From Plazaster borealis (taxonomy: Eukaryota > Echinodermata > Asteroidea > Forcipulatida > Labidiasteridae): a stretch of 64,000 nucleotides of DNA. The notes below the pieces were generated by a model, which did no database searches, had not been told where the DNA came from, and was given only the letters and a program-made list of their open reading frames with translations. The position numbers and the translations under genes were made by a program. The DNA lies in NCBI GenBank assembly GCA_021014325.1, contig CM037472.1, positions 558,001 to 622,000 of the forward strand, written 5' to 3'. Of this stretch, positions 47,986 to 59,345 are shown piece by piece (positions within the stretch are counted from its first letter, which is position 1; every line of letters begins with the position of its first letter).

Positions 47986-49696
47986 GCTGTTTTTGAGACT
48001 GCCTTACATTTTGTTTTACTTCCAAAATAAAGCTGACTTCTTCATTTGTAGAGAACTGTCAATGTGTTTTAAATCTTGCAAATGTTTTGATGAGTTATTT
48101 CCTAAACACATCCGTCACTTTGTGAAAATGAAAAATTCAAACAACGTGTGTTTGGCACCATGCCTCTGCCAGCGCTACGTATTTCAATTGAAAGGCCTAA
48201 AGTGGCCAATCATGATACCTCAATTCATGGAAATGCAAAATGGCAAATCTAGTGATATGTCGGATATGCTAATTAGTGCGTCTACAAAACTATAACCAGA
48301 GCTGCCAACATTTGCACCTTGAAATCAGGGAGATTTTGTACAACAAGTATGGAGATATTTAGAATTACATTCAAAGTAGTAGAGGAAATATTTCCCTTTA
48401 GAAAGATTTTCAAATTTGTTCATCAGAACATGGAAAGATTGATTTATTTACTGGGAATTTATTGCAGAATCAAGAAGAGTTGGCAGCTCTGTAGTACCCC
48501 TTTTGTTCTGAAACTTGCTGAAAATGTTCACAGCAGTAAGTATTTGAACCAAACCGATTTGCCAAATGTTGTGCTTTTGACACACTTGCTCACTTCATGA
48601 AAATGGTATGAATTGTAGTAGTCGTTACCAAGAGGCTGTTGACAAACAAGACTTTGTTGAATGAAAACATCTGAATATTTTTAAAGCCTTTTATCAGTGG
48701 CTATTGTCGAGCCAAGATTGTAACGAGTCAAAATAAGGAACATTTTGGGCTAGTAGATGTTGAACCCACTTGTTGAAACTGGTGTTTACCTGTTGATGGG
48801 GAAGACATTGTTGTATCTGACCACACTAGCCAGCATGTGCATCATGCATCTACTTTTGGAGAGGTAGACTTCATCTGACAATGGCATGTCTGTAGCTAGC
48901 CTAAATGCAAACAAATAAATAAAACATAATTTGTGAAAGGGTGTGTTGTAGTTTTCCTTCAATTGCAGCAACAATTTGATGATGCTTTGACCATAAGAGG
49001 GCACCATACAAGTAATCTCAAAACACTTGTTTTAAACAATAAGCATAACAAAAAGATGGCCCATGTTTTTTGTTTTGTCTTGCCTGTCCACTGGGGGTGT
49101 TTTGTTGGGTGGGGAATCGGTGACGATTCCACTCTTGGGGTGAATCTCTGTCTACTAAAATAATGGCACAGGTTTTAAAGTGTTTTATCAATATTGAAAT
49201 CAAACTAGAACACAGAAAAACTCTGTAAAGGTGTTTTTAATTTTGTTTAAAAGCCTAGTATCATCAAACTGTCCAAAAGTTATTGATGCATCTCAAATTA
49301 ATGGTTGTTCAAATAGTTCAATTTACCTGTTAATGAAGACATTCTTGAATCTTGATGATGGGCAGCAATGTGTATCTACTTTTGGGAAGGCAGACTTCAT
49401 CTGACGATGGCATGTCTGTATAGCTACCTTAAATGCAAACAAAATAAAAACAGTATTTTGTGAAAGGGGTGTGTTGTTGTTTCTTCAATTGCAGCAACGA
49501 TTTGCTCATAAGAGGGCACCATACAAGTAATATCAAAAAGCATATTACAAAATATGGACCATGGTTTTTTGTACAAGTTTTTGAAGCAAAGATTAAACTT
49601 CACTTCATCATTGTTTTCACCAAGTATTGTATGTGCTCCTCAGCCAAAATTGTGTTAGGAGAAAAAAACCGGTTGAAGTGGATTTACTTTGTCAAG

Positions 49697-49872
49697 TTCA
49701 GTGATCTAGTAGTAAGACATCTTCTCTAGAATGGCAAAGGTCGTGGGTTCATATCCCACCAAGTGCCTGTGCATTTTTCCTCTTCACAGAACTCTGGAAA
49801 GCACCGAGTACAGTGCTTTAGAGCGCATCGATGTTTGGGTAAAACACAAACATTATTTTTCAAACTGCTAAG
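49697..49872 (+). mobile_element. tRNA-derived SINE (second family), copy 2
   Basis: Same order as copy 1 (TAGTAGTAAGACATCTTCTC, GGTTCATATCCC, GGAAAGCACCGAGTACAGTG). Because flanks also match, it spread by segmental duplication rather than by a new insertion. Confidence 0.75.
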
Positions 49873-50692
49873 TGCAGTTTCGGAGACCGCTTACATTTTG
49901 TTTTACTTCCAAAATAAAGCCGACTTCTTCATTTGTAGAGAACTGTCAATGTGTTTTAAATCTTGCAAATGTTTTAACAAGTTATTTCCTAAAAACATCC
50001 GTCACTTTGTTAAATAAAAAATTAAAACAACTTGTGTGTTTGGCACCATGCCTCTGCCAGCCCTACGTATTTCAATTTAATTAATCATGATACCTCAATT
50101 TATGGAAATGCAAAATGGCAAATCTAGTGATATGTCAGGTGTGTTGATCAGTGTGACTTCAAAACTATAACCAGAGCTAGCTACCAGCATTTGCACCTTG
50201 CAATCATGAAGGGAGATTTTGTACAACAAGTATGGAGATATTTAGAATTACATTCAAAGTAGTAGGGGAAATATTTCCCCTAAGGAAGATTTTCAAACTT
50301 GTTCATTTAATCCATATAGTTCAATTTACCTGTTGATGAAGACATTGTTGAATCTTGGTGATGGGCAGCATGTGTATCTACTTTTGGAGAGGTAGACCTC
50401 ATCTGACAAAGGTATGTCTGTAGCTACCCTAAATGCAAACAAAATAAAAACAATATTTTGTGAAAGGGGTGTTTTGTTGTTTCTTCAATTGTAGCAACGA
50501 TTTGCTCAAAAAAGGGCACCATACAAGTAGTATCAAAAAGCATAATCACAAAAATGGACCATGGTTTTTGTACAAGTTTTTGAAGCAATGATTCAACCTC
50601 ACTTCATCAACGTTTTCACAAAGTAATGTATGTGCTCCTCAGCCAAAATTGTGTTAGGAGAAAAAAACCCGGTTGAAGTTGAAACACTTTGT

Positions 50693-50875
50693 CAAGCTCA
50701 GTAGTCTAGTGGTAAGACATCTGCTCTGGAATGGCAAAGGTCGTGGGTTCATATCCCACCCAGTGCCTGTGCATTTTTCCTCTTTTCCTCTTCGGAGAAC
50801 TCTGGAAAGCACCGAGTACAGTGCTTTAAAGCGCATCGATGTTTGGGTAAAACACAAACAATATTTTTCAAATTG
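50693..50875 (+). mobile_element. tRNA-derived SINE (second family), copy 3
   Basis: Same order as copies 1 and 2 (CTCAGTAGTCTAGTGGTAAG, GGTTCATATCCC), with a short internal duplication (TTTTCCTCTTTTCCTCTTC). Confidence 0.75.
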
Positions 50876-51189
50876 CTGTTTTGGAGACTGCCTTACGTTT
50901 TGTTTTACCACCAAAATAAAGCTGACTTCTTCATTTGTAGAGAACTGTCAATGTGTTTGAAAATCTTGCAAATGTTTTGTTGAATATTATTTCCTAAACA
51001 CATCCGTCATTTCGTGAAAATGAAAAAGGTCAAACCACGTGTTATACGTGATATATTGAAAAAGCAACTTCTTGGATGCCACAAAATGATGTTTTTTCAG
51101 TCCATTTTTTCCTTCAAGTTTTCACACGATAAAATATAAAGGATAGTGCAACCCGCCATTCTGCTGATCTCCCTACACAAGAAGCAGAG

Positions 51190-51535
51190 GGAGTCCAGCG
51201 TATTGGCACTATTAATGGGGCTAACGAATGGTACGACCAGTTGACAGACTTTGGTACGAGTTAACTTTGATACGACGAGTTTGGTGTGTCAAAAAGAACA
51301 ATACAAAATGAAAAAAACCCAATTCAATACAAACGAGACTCATGAAAAGCCAATGGCACATGCCTGGATTTTAAAAGTTAACTAAATAACTCAACTGCAA
51401 CTCGCAAAGCCTTTAACCCGGGTAGGAGTTAACCAATGTACCCGTTAACCTGGGTGCGAGTTGACTTGGGTGCAATATTATGATCCAAGTTGACTTAGGT
51501 ACGAGTTGACCTGGGTACGAATTGACCAGTTTAGT
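51190..51535. repeat. Transposon-end relic and GAGTTGAC-type short repeats
   Basis: GGCACTATTAATGGGGCT at 51,203-51,220 matches the right end of the foldback element at 53,414-54,159. Downstream, GGTACGAGTTRACCT-like words recur irregularly to 51,530 (GGTACGAGTTAAC, GGTGCGAGTTGAC, GGTACGAGTTGAC, GGTACGAATTGAC). Confidence 0.55.
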
Positions 51536-51537
51536 GG

Positions 51538-51715
51538 AATAAGCCGATTCGCTATTGCAAATGCGCATGTCCGTTACTGCTGACAACGCACTTGTTTATC
51601 TCCCATGACCTTTTAGACAATACATGCATGTATTGTCTAAAAGGTCACGGGAGATAAACAAGTGCGTTGTCAGCAGTAACGGACATGTGCATTTGCAATA
51701 GCGAATCTGCTTATT
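51538..51715. repeat. Near-perfect 178-bp palindrome without spacer
   Basis: The arms meet at ATGCAT (centre 51,626/51,627) and extend about 89 bp each with only a few mismatches (TTTATCTCCCATGACC versus GGTCACGGGAGATAAA). A single strand would fold into one long hairpin. Confidence 0.9.
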
Positions 51716-52928
51716 GGCACCAAAATTCAACCCTATGGATCAACAGCCATCAGCGTTTTTAAAGATTCTCATTAATTGCAAAGGTTCCCTTTATATTATG
51801 TATGGAGAGAATTAATCTGCAAAGAAAGAAAGAAAGAATTGAGGCTTTGAACAATTCTAAATGCATTCTGTTCTGGAAATTGAAAAAACAAACAGACAAA
51901 TGGTGTTGGGCAAGTGAGCATGGCCCAATTGCGATACGAAAATATACCCGCAAGTTTCTTCAAATTCTTTTTATGAAAATCCTTAACAACGAAATCATCA
52001 TTATCTCAAACAAATTAGTAACTCACCATCAAATTTTTGCGGGTAATTGTGTCGTTGGAACTCAGTAAAATTTTGAATTTGTTGAAGAAAAGGCCGCAGA
52101 GACGTGAACTGACTAAAATCCATTTTATCTTTAAAAATGGCGGCACAACGTGCTCCTTGGTGTCACGTGATCATGCAACGGCTTCAGAGGTAATTTACAT
52201 ACACAGAAAGGGCGTTCCCATTGGCAATTCGTCAATGTTTTGCGCATTACTCAATACTGAGCTGCGAAGCGCCTTTCGTTTGCTGTTGAAAAGTCAGGCC
52301 GCCCACCATGCAATAAAATACAGTTTTATTTATAAAATAAAGAGTGGAATTTACAACAGATTGACATTTAAAAGTAAGGTTTCCCGAGGCAATTCAGACA
52401 AAAGAACTCAATATAGGTTAACACATTTTTCATTCAGGAACAAAGACTTCAGATGGGTAATTTTAAATAAATTGTATTGAATCAAAGTAACGTTAGGCCA
52501 TGGAGGTAGAAATAGGCCTGCTAAGTTCTCCATAAATTTGTTGCGCTTGATTTCTTAAACTTAATAGTTTTTATTTCGTAGGCTAACTATATTTGTTCGG
52601 GCCATTTTCAAGTCTTAATTGGAATATTCCCCTTTTTCTTATTCATACACACCCCTCCCCTCCAATCGTCCCGTCCTGATGATCCGCGATCTCGATGTTC
52701 GAAACTCATTGTTAAAATTAAAGTGATAATGACTAAAAAATTATCTGAGTTCGATCGAAACAATTCCGCTTGATCCTCCAATTGATAAACTTTTGCTCAC
52801 CGGTCACAATCTATCTGACGGCCTTCGATCGTTTTTGCCATTGAGCCATCTATCAACTGCTGTATGTAGTAATATCAAAATAATTTTAAGTCAACAATTT
52901 TTATATAATCGATCTACCTAATTTAACG
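51716..52928. other. Upstream region of the oxidase gene
   Basis: No recognised gene. A + strand frame (about 52,037-52,480) is open but has no family signature. CACGTGATCATGC at 52,166 is a possible promoter-type element. The transcription start of the oxidase gene probably lies in this stretch. Confidence 0.4.
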
Positions 52929-55900
52929 ATGACAGTTGGTGGCGCCCTAATTATTGACTTAGCAGACGACAAGACACGAAACAGTAAAACGTCTGTCGGG
53001 AGTGGATTCACAACAAAAACAATGATAAGTTTGGATGACTTTGAGAAGTATGCGAGAGACAATCTTCCAAGAAGTGTCTTTAATCATGTCAGTAATGGTG
53101 CAGATGGTCAACAGACCCTCCAGGACAATCGGAATGCCTTCAAAAGGTTTGATTTAAAACGTTAATTCCTTCGAATGATGGACGCATAGGAACTCGCTCT
53201 GTCTGACTGCTCTACTCAGTCTTACTTTTAAGTTATAATAAATAGCCCACCTTGTTGGGCTGTATGGCTCTCAAAACAGAGCCATAACAGCCAAACAAGG
53301 TGCGCTGCTCTACTCCTCAACTCTAGAGTAAAAGTTTTATATTTTATTTTAATCAGTATGAGTATGACTCATGGGGTTCTCGCGGAACGAACCTCGTGTA
53401 GTTCTACTCTAGCTAGCCCCATTAATAGTGCCAAATTCTCTGGACTTCCTCCGATCCTTGGCCCTACGCCCACGTACCTCCAGGAGGTGACATTTGTTTT
53501 CGAAAAGAAACTCACGTTTTATGCCGAGATTTTTTCCCCAGTTGTCACTTATTGTAGCTCATTTGTGGACAGCACATTAATTCGAAAAAGAGCTTGCTCT
53601 TTTTGGTGTAATTTATGAAGAAAATCGGCGGCGTTACTGACACGGTTTGACTGCCCGGCATCCGCGATTTTGCTAATGCGCTATGGTCTTGGTGCAAGAC
53701 GTTTCTCGTTTACCTTTCACGCACAGCGCGGCCGACGACCCGCTCATTCAACTCGCCAATAGCGCGCGCCACGAACACCTGACTTTAGCCCACGAACCGC
53801 CCCCGCGCGCTATTGGCGAGTTGAATGAGCGGGTCGTCGGCCGCACTGTGCGTAGAAGGTAAACGAGAAACGTCTTGCACCAAGACCATAGCGCATTAGC
53901 AAAATCGCGGATGCCGGGCAGTCAAACCGTGTCAGTAACGCAGCCGATTTTCTTCATAAATTACACCAAAAAGAGCAAGCTCTATTTCGAATTAATGTGC
54001 TGTCCACAAATGAGCTACAATAAGTGACAACTGGGGAAAAAATCTCGGCATAAAAACGTGAGTTTCTTTTCGAAAACAAATGTCACCTCCTGGAGGTACG
54101 TGGGCGTAGGGCCAAGGATCGGAGGAAGTCCAGAGAATTTGGCACTATTAATGGGGCTATACTCTAGCTATACATGACCTTGTTGGAGACATAGTGCAGT
54201 GCCAGTGTGCAAATGACAACCAGTTCATGAGTTCGAAACAGGCATAGTCTTACTCTTAAGTAGTCGTTCTAACATTTCTACCTCCATGTTCTAATGCAGG
54301 CAGGGCAGACCAGTCTCGAGGAGAGCTAGCTATATGCGTGGCTGTTGTGATGATCATACTCTGGGACGGATGGTTATGACCTTGTTTCTATCTCATGAAA
54401 GTTTGAAACAACTAAACCAGCCAATATGTAACTTGAGCATTGATATTTTCAATCACTTGTCCAATAATACACTCATGACAAGAGCTGCCATTGTGGGGTG
54501 GGGGAGTTTCCCACCAATTCTTGGTTTAAGGACTTTGAAAAGAGTGCAAAATCCAACTTTACCGAAGTTAAAACTTGATATTATCTTGTGTCTTCAGATA
54601 AAGTTGCCATATTTTACTATATTTTGTAGAATTCGCATCCGTCCCAGGGTTTTGAGAGATGTTTCCAAGAGAGATTTATCAGCAACTATTCTTGGCCGGC
54701 ATGTGCCATTTCCAATTGGTATTAGCCCATCAGCCAGTCAGAAACTTAGCTGCAGTGATGGGGAGATGGCCACAGCAAGAGGTAGGCCAAATTAACTACA
54801 AGTAATAATTTGTATCAAGTACACTTAACAGAGATTCTACAACAAGTGCAAACTTGCAGAGGTTCAGCATCAAGAAGCTTTAAAACTCTCTTGTTTCATT
54901 AAATATTGTTATCAGAATCTACACCAGATGAAAACAGTTACTCTGTAACCACTTTTAGAATTTCTCTGATATTTACCAAGTTATTTTTTCATTAGTGCTG
55001 TAAAAAACATGCATTGTAGACAGTGGTCTTTGAAATGTTTTATGAAACAAAACACACCAGTCATTATTTTCTCATTTTCAGAATTATTTTTGAAGAATTA
55101 TTGTCTTTAAGCTTTTGCCAACTGACTAATTATGCCACTAATAATTCTAAGTTGAATTTACATGATGTTGTTTTTCATATTAAAAGCTGCGTCATCTGTG
55201 GGCGCCATAATGATTCTCAGCAGCTATTCCACCAGTAGCATCGAGGAAGTTGCAAATGCAGCACCAAGTGGCTCTCTTTGGTTTCAACTTTACATCTTCA
55301 AAGATCGGAAAATAACAGCAGAGCTAGTACGCAGAGCAGAGAGGGCTGGATATAAAGCCATTGTAGTTACAGTTGACACTCCATATGCTGGCAAGAAATT
55401 AAATGATGATCGATATGGTGGATTCAACCCCCAAATCAGGTATTAATGTTTTGGGTTTTTTACGGAGGGAGGTTTTTTTCCAGCCAGCTTGAAGGATGAG
55501 CTTCACACAAATCCAATTCTTAAATGATGGCCAAGGCATTGAATCGATTCCAACAAGAATAATTTGTTGATTTATTTTATTTTACAATGAACCATTTCTT
55601 GAACCCAACCAGTTAACCTATCAAGATTGGCCAAAGGAAACCATAATAAATATGTTTTTATCATATAACTTTCCACAGACTTTTGACAATGTTACTTTCA
55701 GATTCCCAAACTTGGACGGTATGTGTAGTATCTACAGACCAATTTTAAGTTCTTCGTACAACTCGTCAGAACTCTCACCATCAGTTACTTGGTCTGATAT
55801 AATATGGATTCAAACTCTCTCAAGTTTACCGGTCATAATCAAAGGAGTCATGTCAGGTATTTATCAAAGTCAATAAAGAGTAAATAAAGAAAATAAACGA

Positions 55901-56524
55901 TAAACTTAGAATGGATAATGATATAAAACTGCTAAATAAGAGAACATTTTAGTCAATATTGGACAGATTAATTTTAGGTGACCAGCCGATAAAAATATCT
56001 TCTATTGTTAACCTAACACCCAAAGCACCCAGTCACCTCAAAGCCAAACCAAAAGTTGGTCAACAGCTCTTTGTTATTCATTCCAATATTTTGCATTGAA
56101 ATGGTATAATAATGTGAGCTTAGAAACCCTGGCTGTGCCCACGACAGCCATTTTAAAGCTAGACACTACTCAGTGTTGGCACAAGGGTGTGAAGGCCTAT
56201 GAAAAGTACCTATCAATTCAACCCTGAGATCTTTTGAGCAATGGACTGACATACAAAATAGACCTATACAAAAAAATGCCACAAAAGAGTTGTACAACCT
56301 AGAATTTACATTTGTGTTGATATGTATTTGTATTGATCTTTATCCAGGAGATTGTGCTAGAGAAGCAGTGGCTGCTGGAGTAGATGGGATAATGGTGTCA
56401 AATCATGGTGGAAGACAATTAGACGGTGTTCCAGCAAGTGTACGTCAATGTTTACAGAAAAACATTTAACCTTCTACAACAACAAAACCTCACTACTAAA
56501 AAACACTTATATTTTATCACAATA

Positions 56525-56589
<65 letters not shown>

Positions 56590-59234
56590 GAAGACATTTA
56601 TATAGCGCCAAAATCAACAAAAATTGTTTAGTAATGTTAAAATCTCAGGTCATAAAAATTGCATTTTTAATTCTGTTCAAGTAGTACACATCTTCATCCC
56701 CATCCAAACAGAAACCTTATTCATGTGGTTTTATTTTATCATCTAGAGATAGGTTCGGCCATAACACCATGGACAAATTATTCTTATTATTTAGTTTTAC
56801 CCTTACACAGATGTGTGTAAAGCACTGTTTACTCAGTACTTTCCCGAGCCGAGCCCTGTGAACAGGCATATTTAAACCTATGACCTTTGCCATTGTAGAG
56901 CAACTAGACCCGGAGAATGTCCGGTAGCGAGAGGCAGTCTGAATCCTATATTTTAGCAGTGGGTACTGCATAATTATTTTTCTGTTGTAGTGTCTCTGAA
57001 AAGAACTGGTGGTGTAACTAAGTTGTTATAATACACCAGTTCATTTCAGATCAACCACAACTCATACTGTTTCTCTGGTGTCACAGCACAACCTACTAAA
57101 AGGTCAAATTTCAAAAGTTGCAAAAGCCCCTATTCACCCCAATTCCAGAAGGGAACTCGCACAATTAATGCTGATCTTCATCACAATCGATTTATCCAAC
57201 ACGCGACAAACAAATCATTTATAAAAGGCGGGCAAAAATATTGATGATCTTATTCGTCACAGTACAACGCTCTTGCTTGAATGGGGGCTTTTGCAACTTT
57301 TGAAATTCGACCTTAAGCCACTCAAGTACACATAAATCTGCCAAACAACATCGTAGCGCAACAGAAGAGGTATCAAAATGCGCAGAAGATAACTGTGCAT
57401 CGTATTAATTAATTTTTTGCATACTATTTCAGGTTCCGATAAATCTGACCATTTGTAAGTGTTTAGATACTTTATTGGCGCAGTTTAGATTGTATCCCCA
57501 CTATGCAAAGTTAAGGATTATTATAATTTGTTCATCATATAGATTGATGTATTACCAGAAGTCATTGCTGTAACTCAAGGCACTAATGTAGAGGTATACT
57601 TAGATGGTGGAATCCGTCTTGGTACAGACGTCCTGAAGGCACTAGCTCTAGGAGCGAGGGCAGTATTCATTGGAAGACCTGCATGGTGGGGTCTAACCTA
57701 CAAAGTATGTATGTTTGCATCACCACTACGTGGTGTGGCTCGGAAAGAACCTGGAGATATTCGTCTAGCTTTTTCTTCCTAGCCCTCACATTGAGTGGCC
57801 TTCTAGCCTTGTATTGGGCAATTTAGAAAATGTTTTAAAAAGTTATGTCTGTTCTGTTAGAACCAGAACGTATTTCCATGAAGCTAATAATAATAATAAT
57901 AATGATACAAACTATATAAAGCTCACTTTCTAATAAAATATAACTCAAGGCGCAACAGAATAGATACTACAAAAGTATCAAGTTCTCTACAGAAAATACA
58001 CCAAAACGGGAATGTTAATATCTGTGTCAGATCGGGTGTAAGTAAAAATGAAATTAGTGTCAGGTTGTAGTGATTGTAACCTATTTTTGCACGTCATCAT
58101 AATTATAAAAGTGGATTTTTGTTTAATAAGCAGAGTTTTTTGCAAAGGCTTCTGACAACTCAGTGCATTCAGAACTCGGCTGCTCGTGTTATAATATTAC
58201 CTTTTCAAAAAAGTCCTATAGAAAAGTCCACACCTATTTTACAAGAGTTGCACTGGTTACCAGTAAGTAGCAGGATTAAGTACACACTACTACTCTCACT
58301 GGTTACCAGTTCTCACTGGTTACCAGTAAGTAGCAGGATTAAGTACACACTACTACTATTTGTGTTACAATATCTCATGAACAGTGCCCCTGCATATATT
58401 GATGATTTGCTTAAATCTTACAATCTTCTTCGCAAACTCCGTTCTTACAATTCTAACCTCATTGAGCCTAAATCTAATCGTTCATAGGGTGACATATCTT
58501 TTTCTCATGCTGCACTGTGCCTATGGAATAACTTGCCACCACATGTCAAATCATCAGTTTCTTTAATCCAGTGTAAACGGGTAGAGGGAAGGGACTAGTT
58601 TAACCACAAGGAAAGAAGAAACTCCGATCAAAGGATTGGAAAAGGAGAATGAGTAATTAATTAATGAGACAAACTTATATGAGGGACATCTGCGGAAAAA
58701 AAGGAGAAGGCAAAGACAACAAGTTGTTAACCATTAATTATTATAAAAGTGTTGACACAATGTTTTGATTAATTGTTTACAAACAGTATGTAGAATTGAG
58801 ATGAATTAATGATTGTTTTGTCTTTCTTAGGGTGAGGAAGGAGTGAGGCAAGTACTTGAGATTCTTCGCGATGAATTTAGTCTGGCCATGGCCCTTTCAG
58901 GTTCGATAGTTCTTTGTCTGATAAAGCCTGGAGTGAAGACTATACAAATGTTATGTCAAGTAAAGGTCATATTGTAGAAGATTGGTGATAAGAAGAACCT
59001 TTCTTGTTGACATTTGGAATGGCTCTCGGTCAATTGATCGATAAATTGACCAAATAATTAAGTTAATATATTTCATTTTCATGAAACAGATTGTTTGAAC
59101 TATCTTTAGTTCAATGAGATTTGTAAAGACAGACGTTATTAACTAGAAATATTTTGATATTATTTTCAGGTTGTGCATCAGTGAATAACGTCAGTCCATC
59201 CTTGCTGATTAGAGGTCCTGCCAGTAATCTGTAA
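52929..59234 (+). CDS. FMN-dependent 2-hydroxyacid oxidase (HAO1/glycolate oxidase family), 8 exons, complete
   Basis: Oxidises L-2-hydroxyacids such as glycolate to 2-oxoacids with H2O2 release, normally in peroxisomes. Exons: 52929-53146, 54630-54781, 55187-55439, 55702-55856, 56348-56439, 57543-57704, 58831-58900, 59170-59234. Phases agree, giving 388 residues (human HAO1 has 370). Conserved signatures are [26 protein letters not shown] (substrate Tyr), [15 protein letters not shown] (Lys), [15 protein letters not shown] (catalytic His and Arg), [18 protein letters not shown] and IGRPAWWGL (FMN phosphate). The first active-site Tyr (YDYY in HAO1) is replaced: the sequence reads SVFNHVSNG, with His at that place. 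The TPYLGNR motif reads TPYAGKK. There is an N-terminal extension of about 27 residues; Met32 would start at the usual family position. The protein ends SNL, close to but not a canonical PTS1 (SKL); HAO1 ends SKI. Introns 1 and 5 carry foldback/MITE insertions and intron 6 a LINE relic. Confidence 0.94.
53248..53302. repeat. Hairpin in oxidase intron 1
   Basis: Arms CACCTTGTTGGGCTGTATGG and its imperfect inverse (CCATAACAGCCAAACAAGG), with apical stem GGCTCT/AGAGCC and loop CAAAAC. About 24-bp arms, 100 bp after the exon 1 donor. Confidence 0.85.
53414..54159. mobile_element. Foldback element with 9-bp target duplication (Mutator-like MITE)
   Basis: 746 bp in oxidase intron 1. The two arms are about 355 bp each and nearly perfect inverted copies (ends TAGCCCCATTAATAGTGCC and GGCACTATTAATGGGGCTA), separated by about 35 bp near 53,775-53,810. 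It is flanked by the direct repeat TACTCTAGC (53,405-53,413 and 54,160-54,168). Long TIRs plus a 9-bp duplication are typical of Mutator-like elements. It encodes no transposase. Confidence 0.85.
56526..56589. repeat. (CAAT)n microsatellite
   Basis: About 16 tandem units in oxidase intron 5, followed by TTTATATAGCGCC, a SINE-tail-like word. It is probably the tail of a minus-strand SINE. Confidence 0.9.
56775..56965 (-). mobile_element. SINE (second family), minus strand, decayed
   Basis: The minus strand carries CACAGGGCTCGGCTCGGGAA, AGTACTGAGTAAACAGTGC and TTACACACATCTGTGTAAGG, matching the 3' half of the 47.8-kb SINE family. The tRNA-like head is weak. Confidence 0.55.
56990..57085. repeat. 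Interspersed repeat with histone-hairpin-like ends
   Basis: CTCTGAAAAGAACTGGTGG and, 40 bp on, CACCAGTTCATTTCAG plus AACCACAACTCATACTG are inverted partners. The same AACCACAACTCATA word follows the hairpin on the minus strand at 1-64. Confidence 0.6.
57098..57322. mobile_element. Short MITE in oxidase intron 5
   Basis: Inverted ends AAGGTCAAATTTCAAAAGTT and TTTTGAAATTCGACCTT continue into GCAAAAGCCCC/GGGGGCTTTTGC. 225 bp, non-coding. Confidence 0.8.
58112..58600 (+). mobile_element. LINE ORF2 relic in oxidase intron 6
   Basis: Reads [53 protein letters not shown], then (frameshift) [13 protein letters not shown], the C-terminus of a CR1/L2-like reverse transcriptase. [15 protein letters not shown] is duplicated in tandem by an insertion of about 54 bp. 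Not functional. Confidence 0.85.
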
Positions 59235-59345
59235 CTTGTTAACCTTCAGACCATTACTCTAATCAGATTGACGACTATAAACCCCACTGGAGCTTCAATG
59301 GTCTGGTTTAGTCCTGTATTTTGTTCACTAAATTGTGTATAAGAC

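Larger units (their letters stand above)
46947..50428 (-). repeat. Array of five exon-like modules on the minus strand
   Basis: Copies (lower-higher coordinate): 46947-47029, 47452-47540, 48790-48900, 49327-49437, 50340-50428. Each is preceded by a TTTAG or TTAAG acceptor and followed by CAG|GTAAA-like donors. The best copy (48790-48900) is open: LATDMPLSDEVYLSKSR, then CMMHMLASVVRYNNVFPIN. The others share GATGAAGTCTACC and CCCATCATCAAGATTC but carry indels that change frame. The surrounding DNA (0.5-1.9 kb, with a SINE) is duplicated with them. No flanking constitutive exons were identified. Confidence 0.7.

Noticed and set aside
52037..52480. 147-codon + strand frame upstream of the oxidase
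   Set aside because: No domain, no splice partner, start not an ATG, and AT-biased composition; treated as chance.
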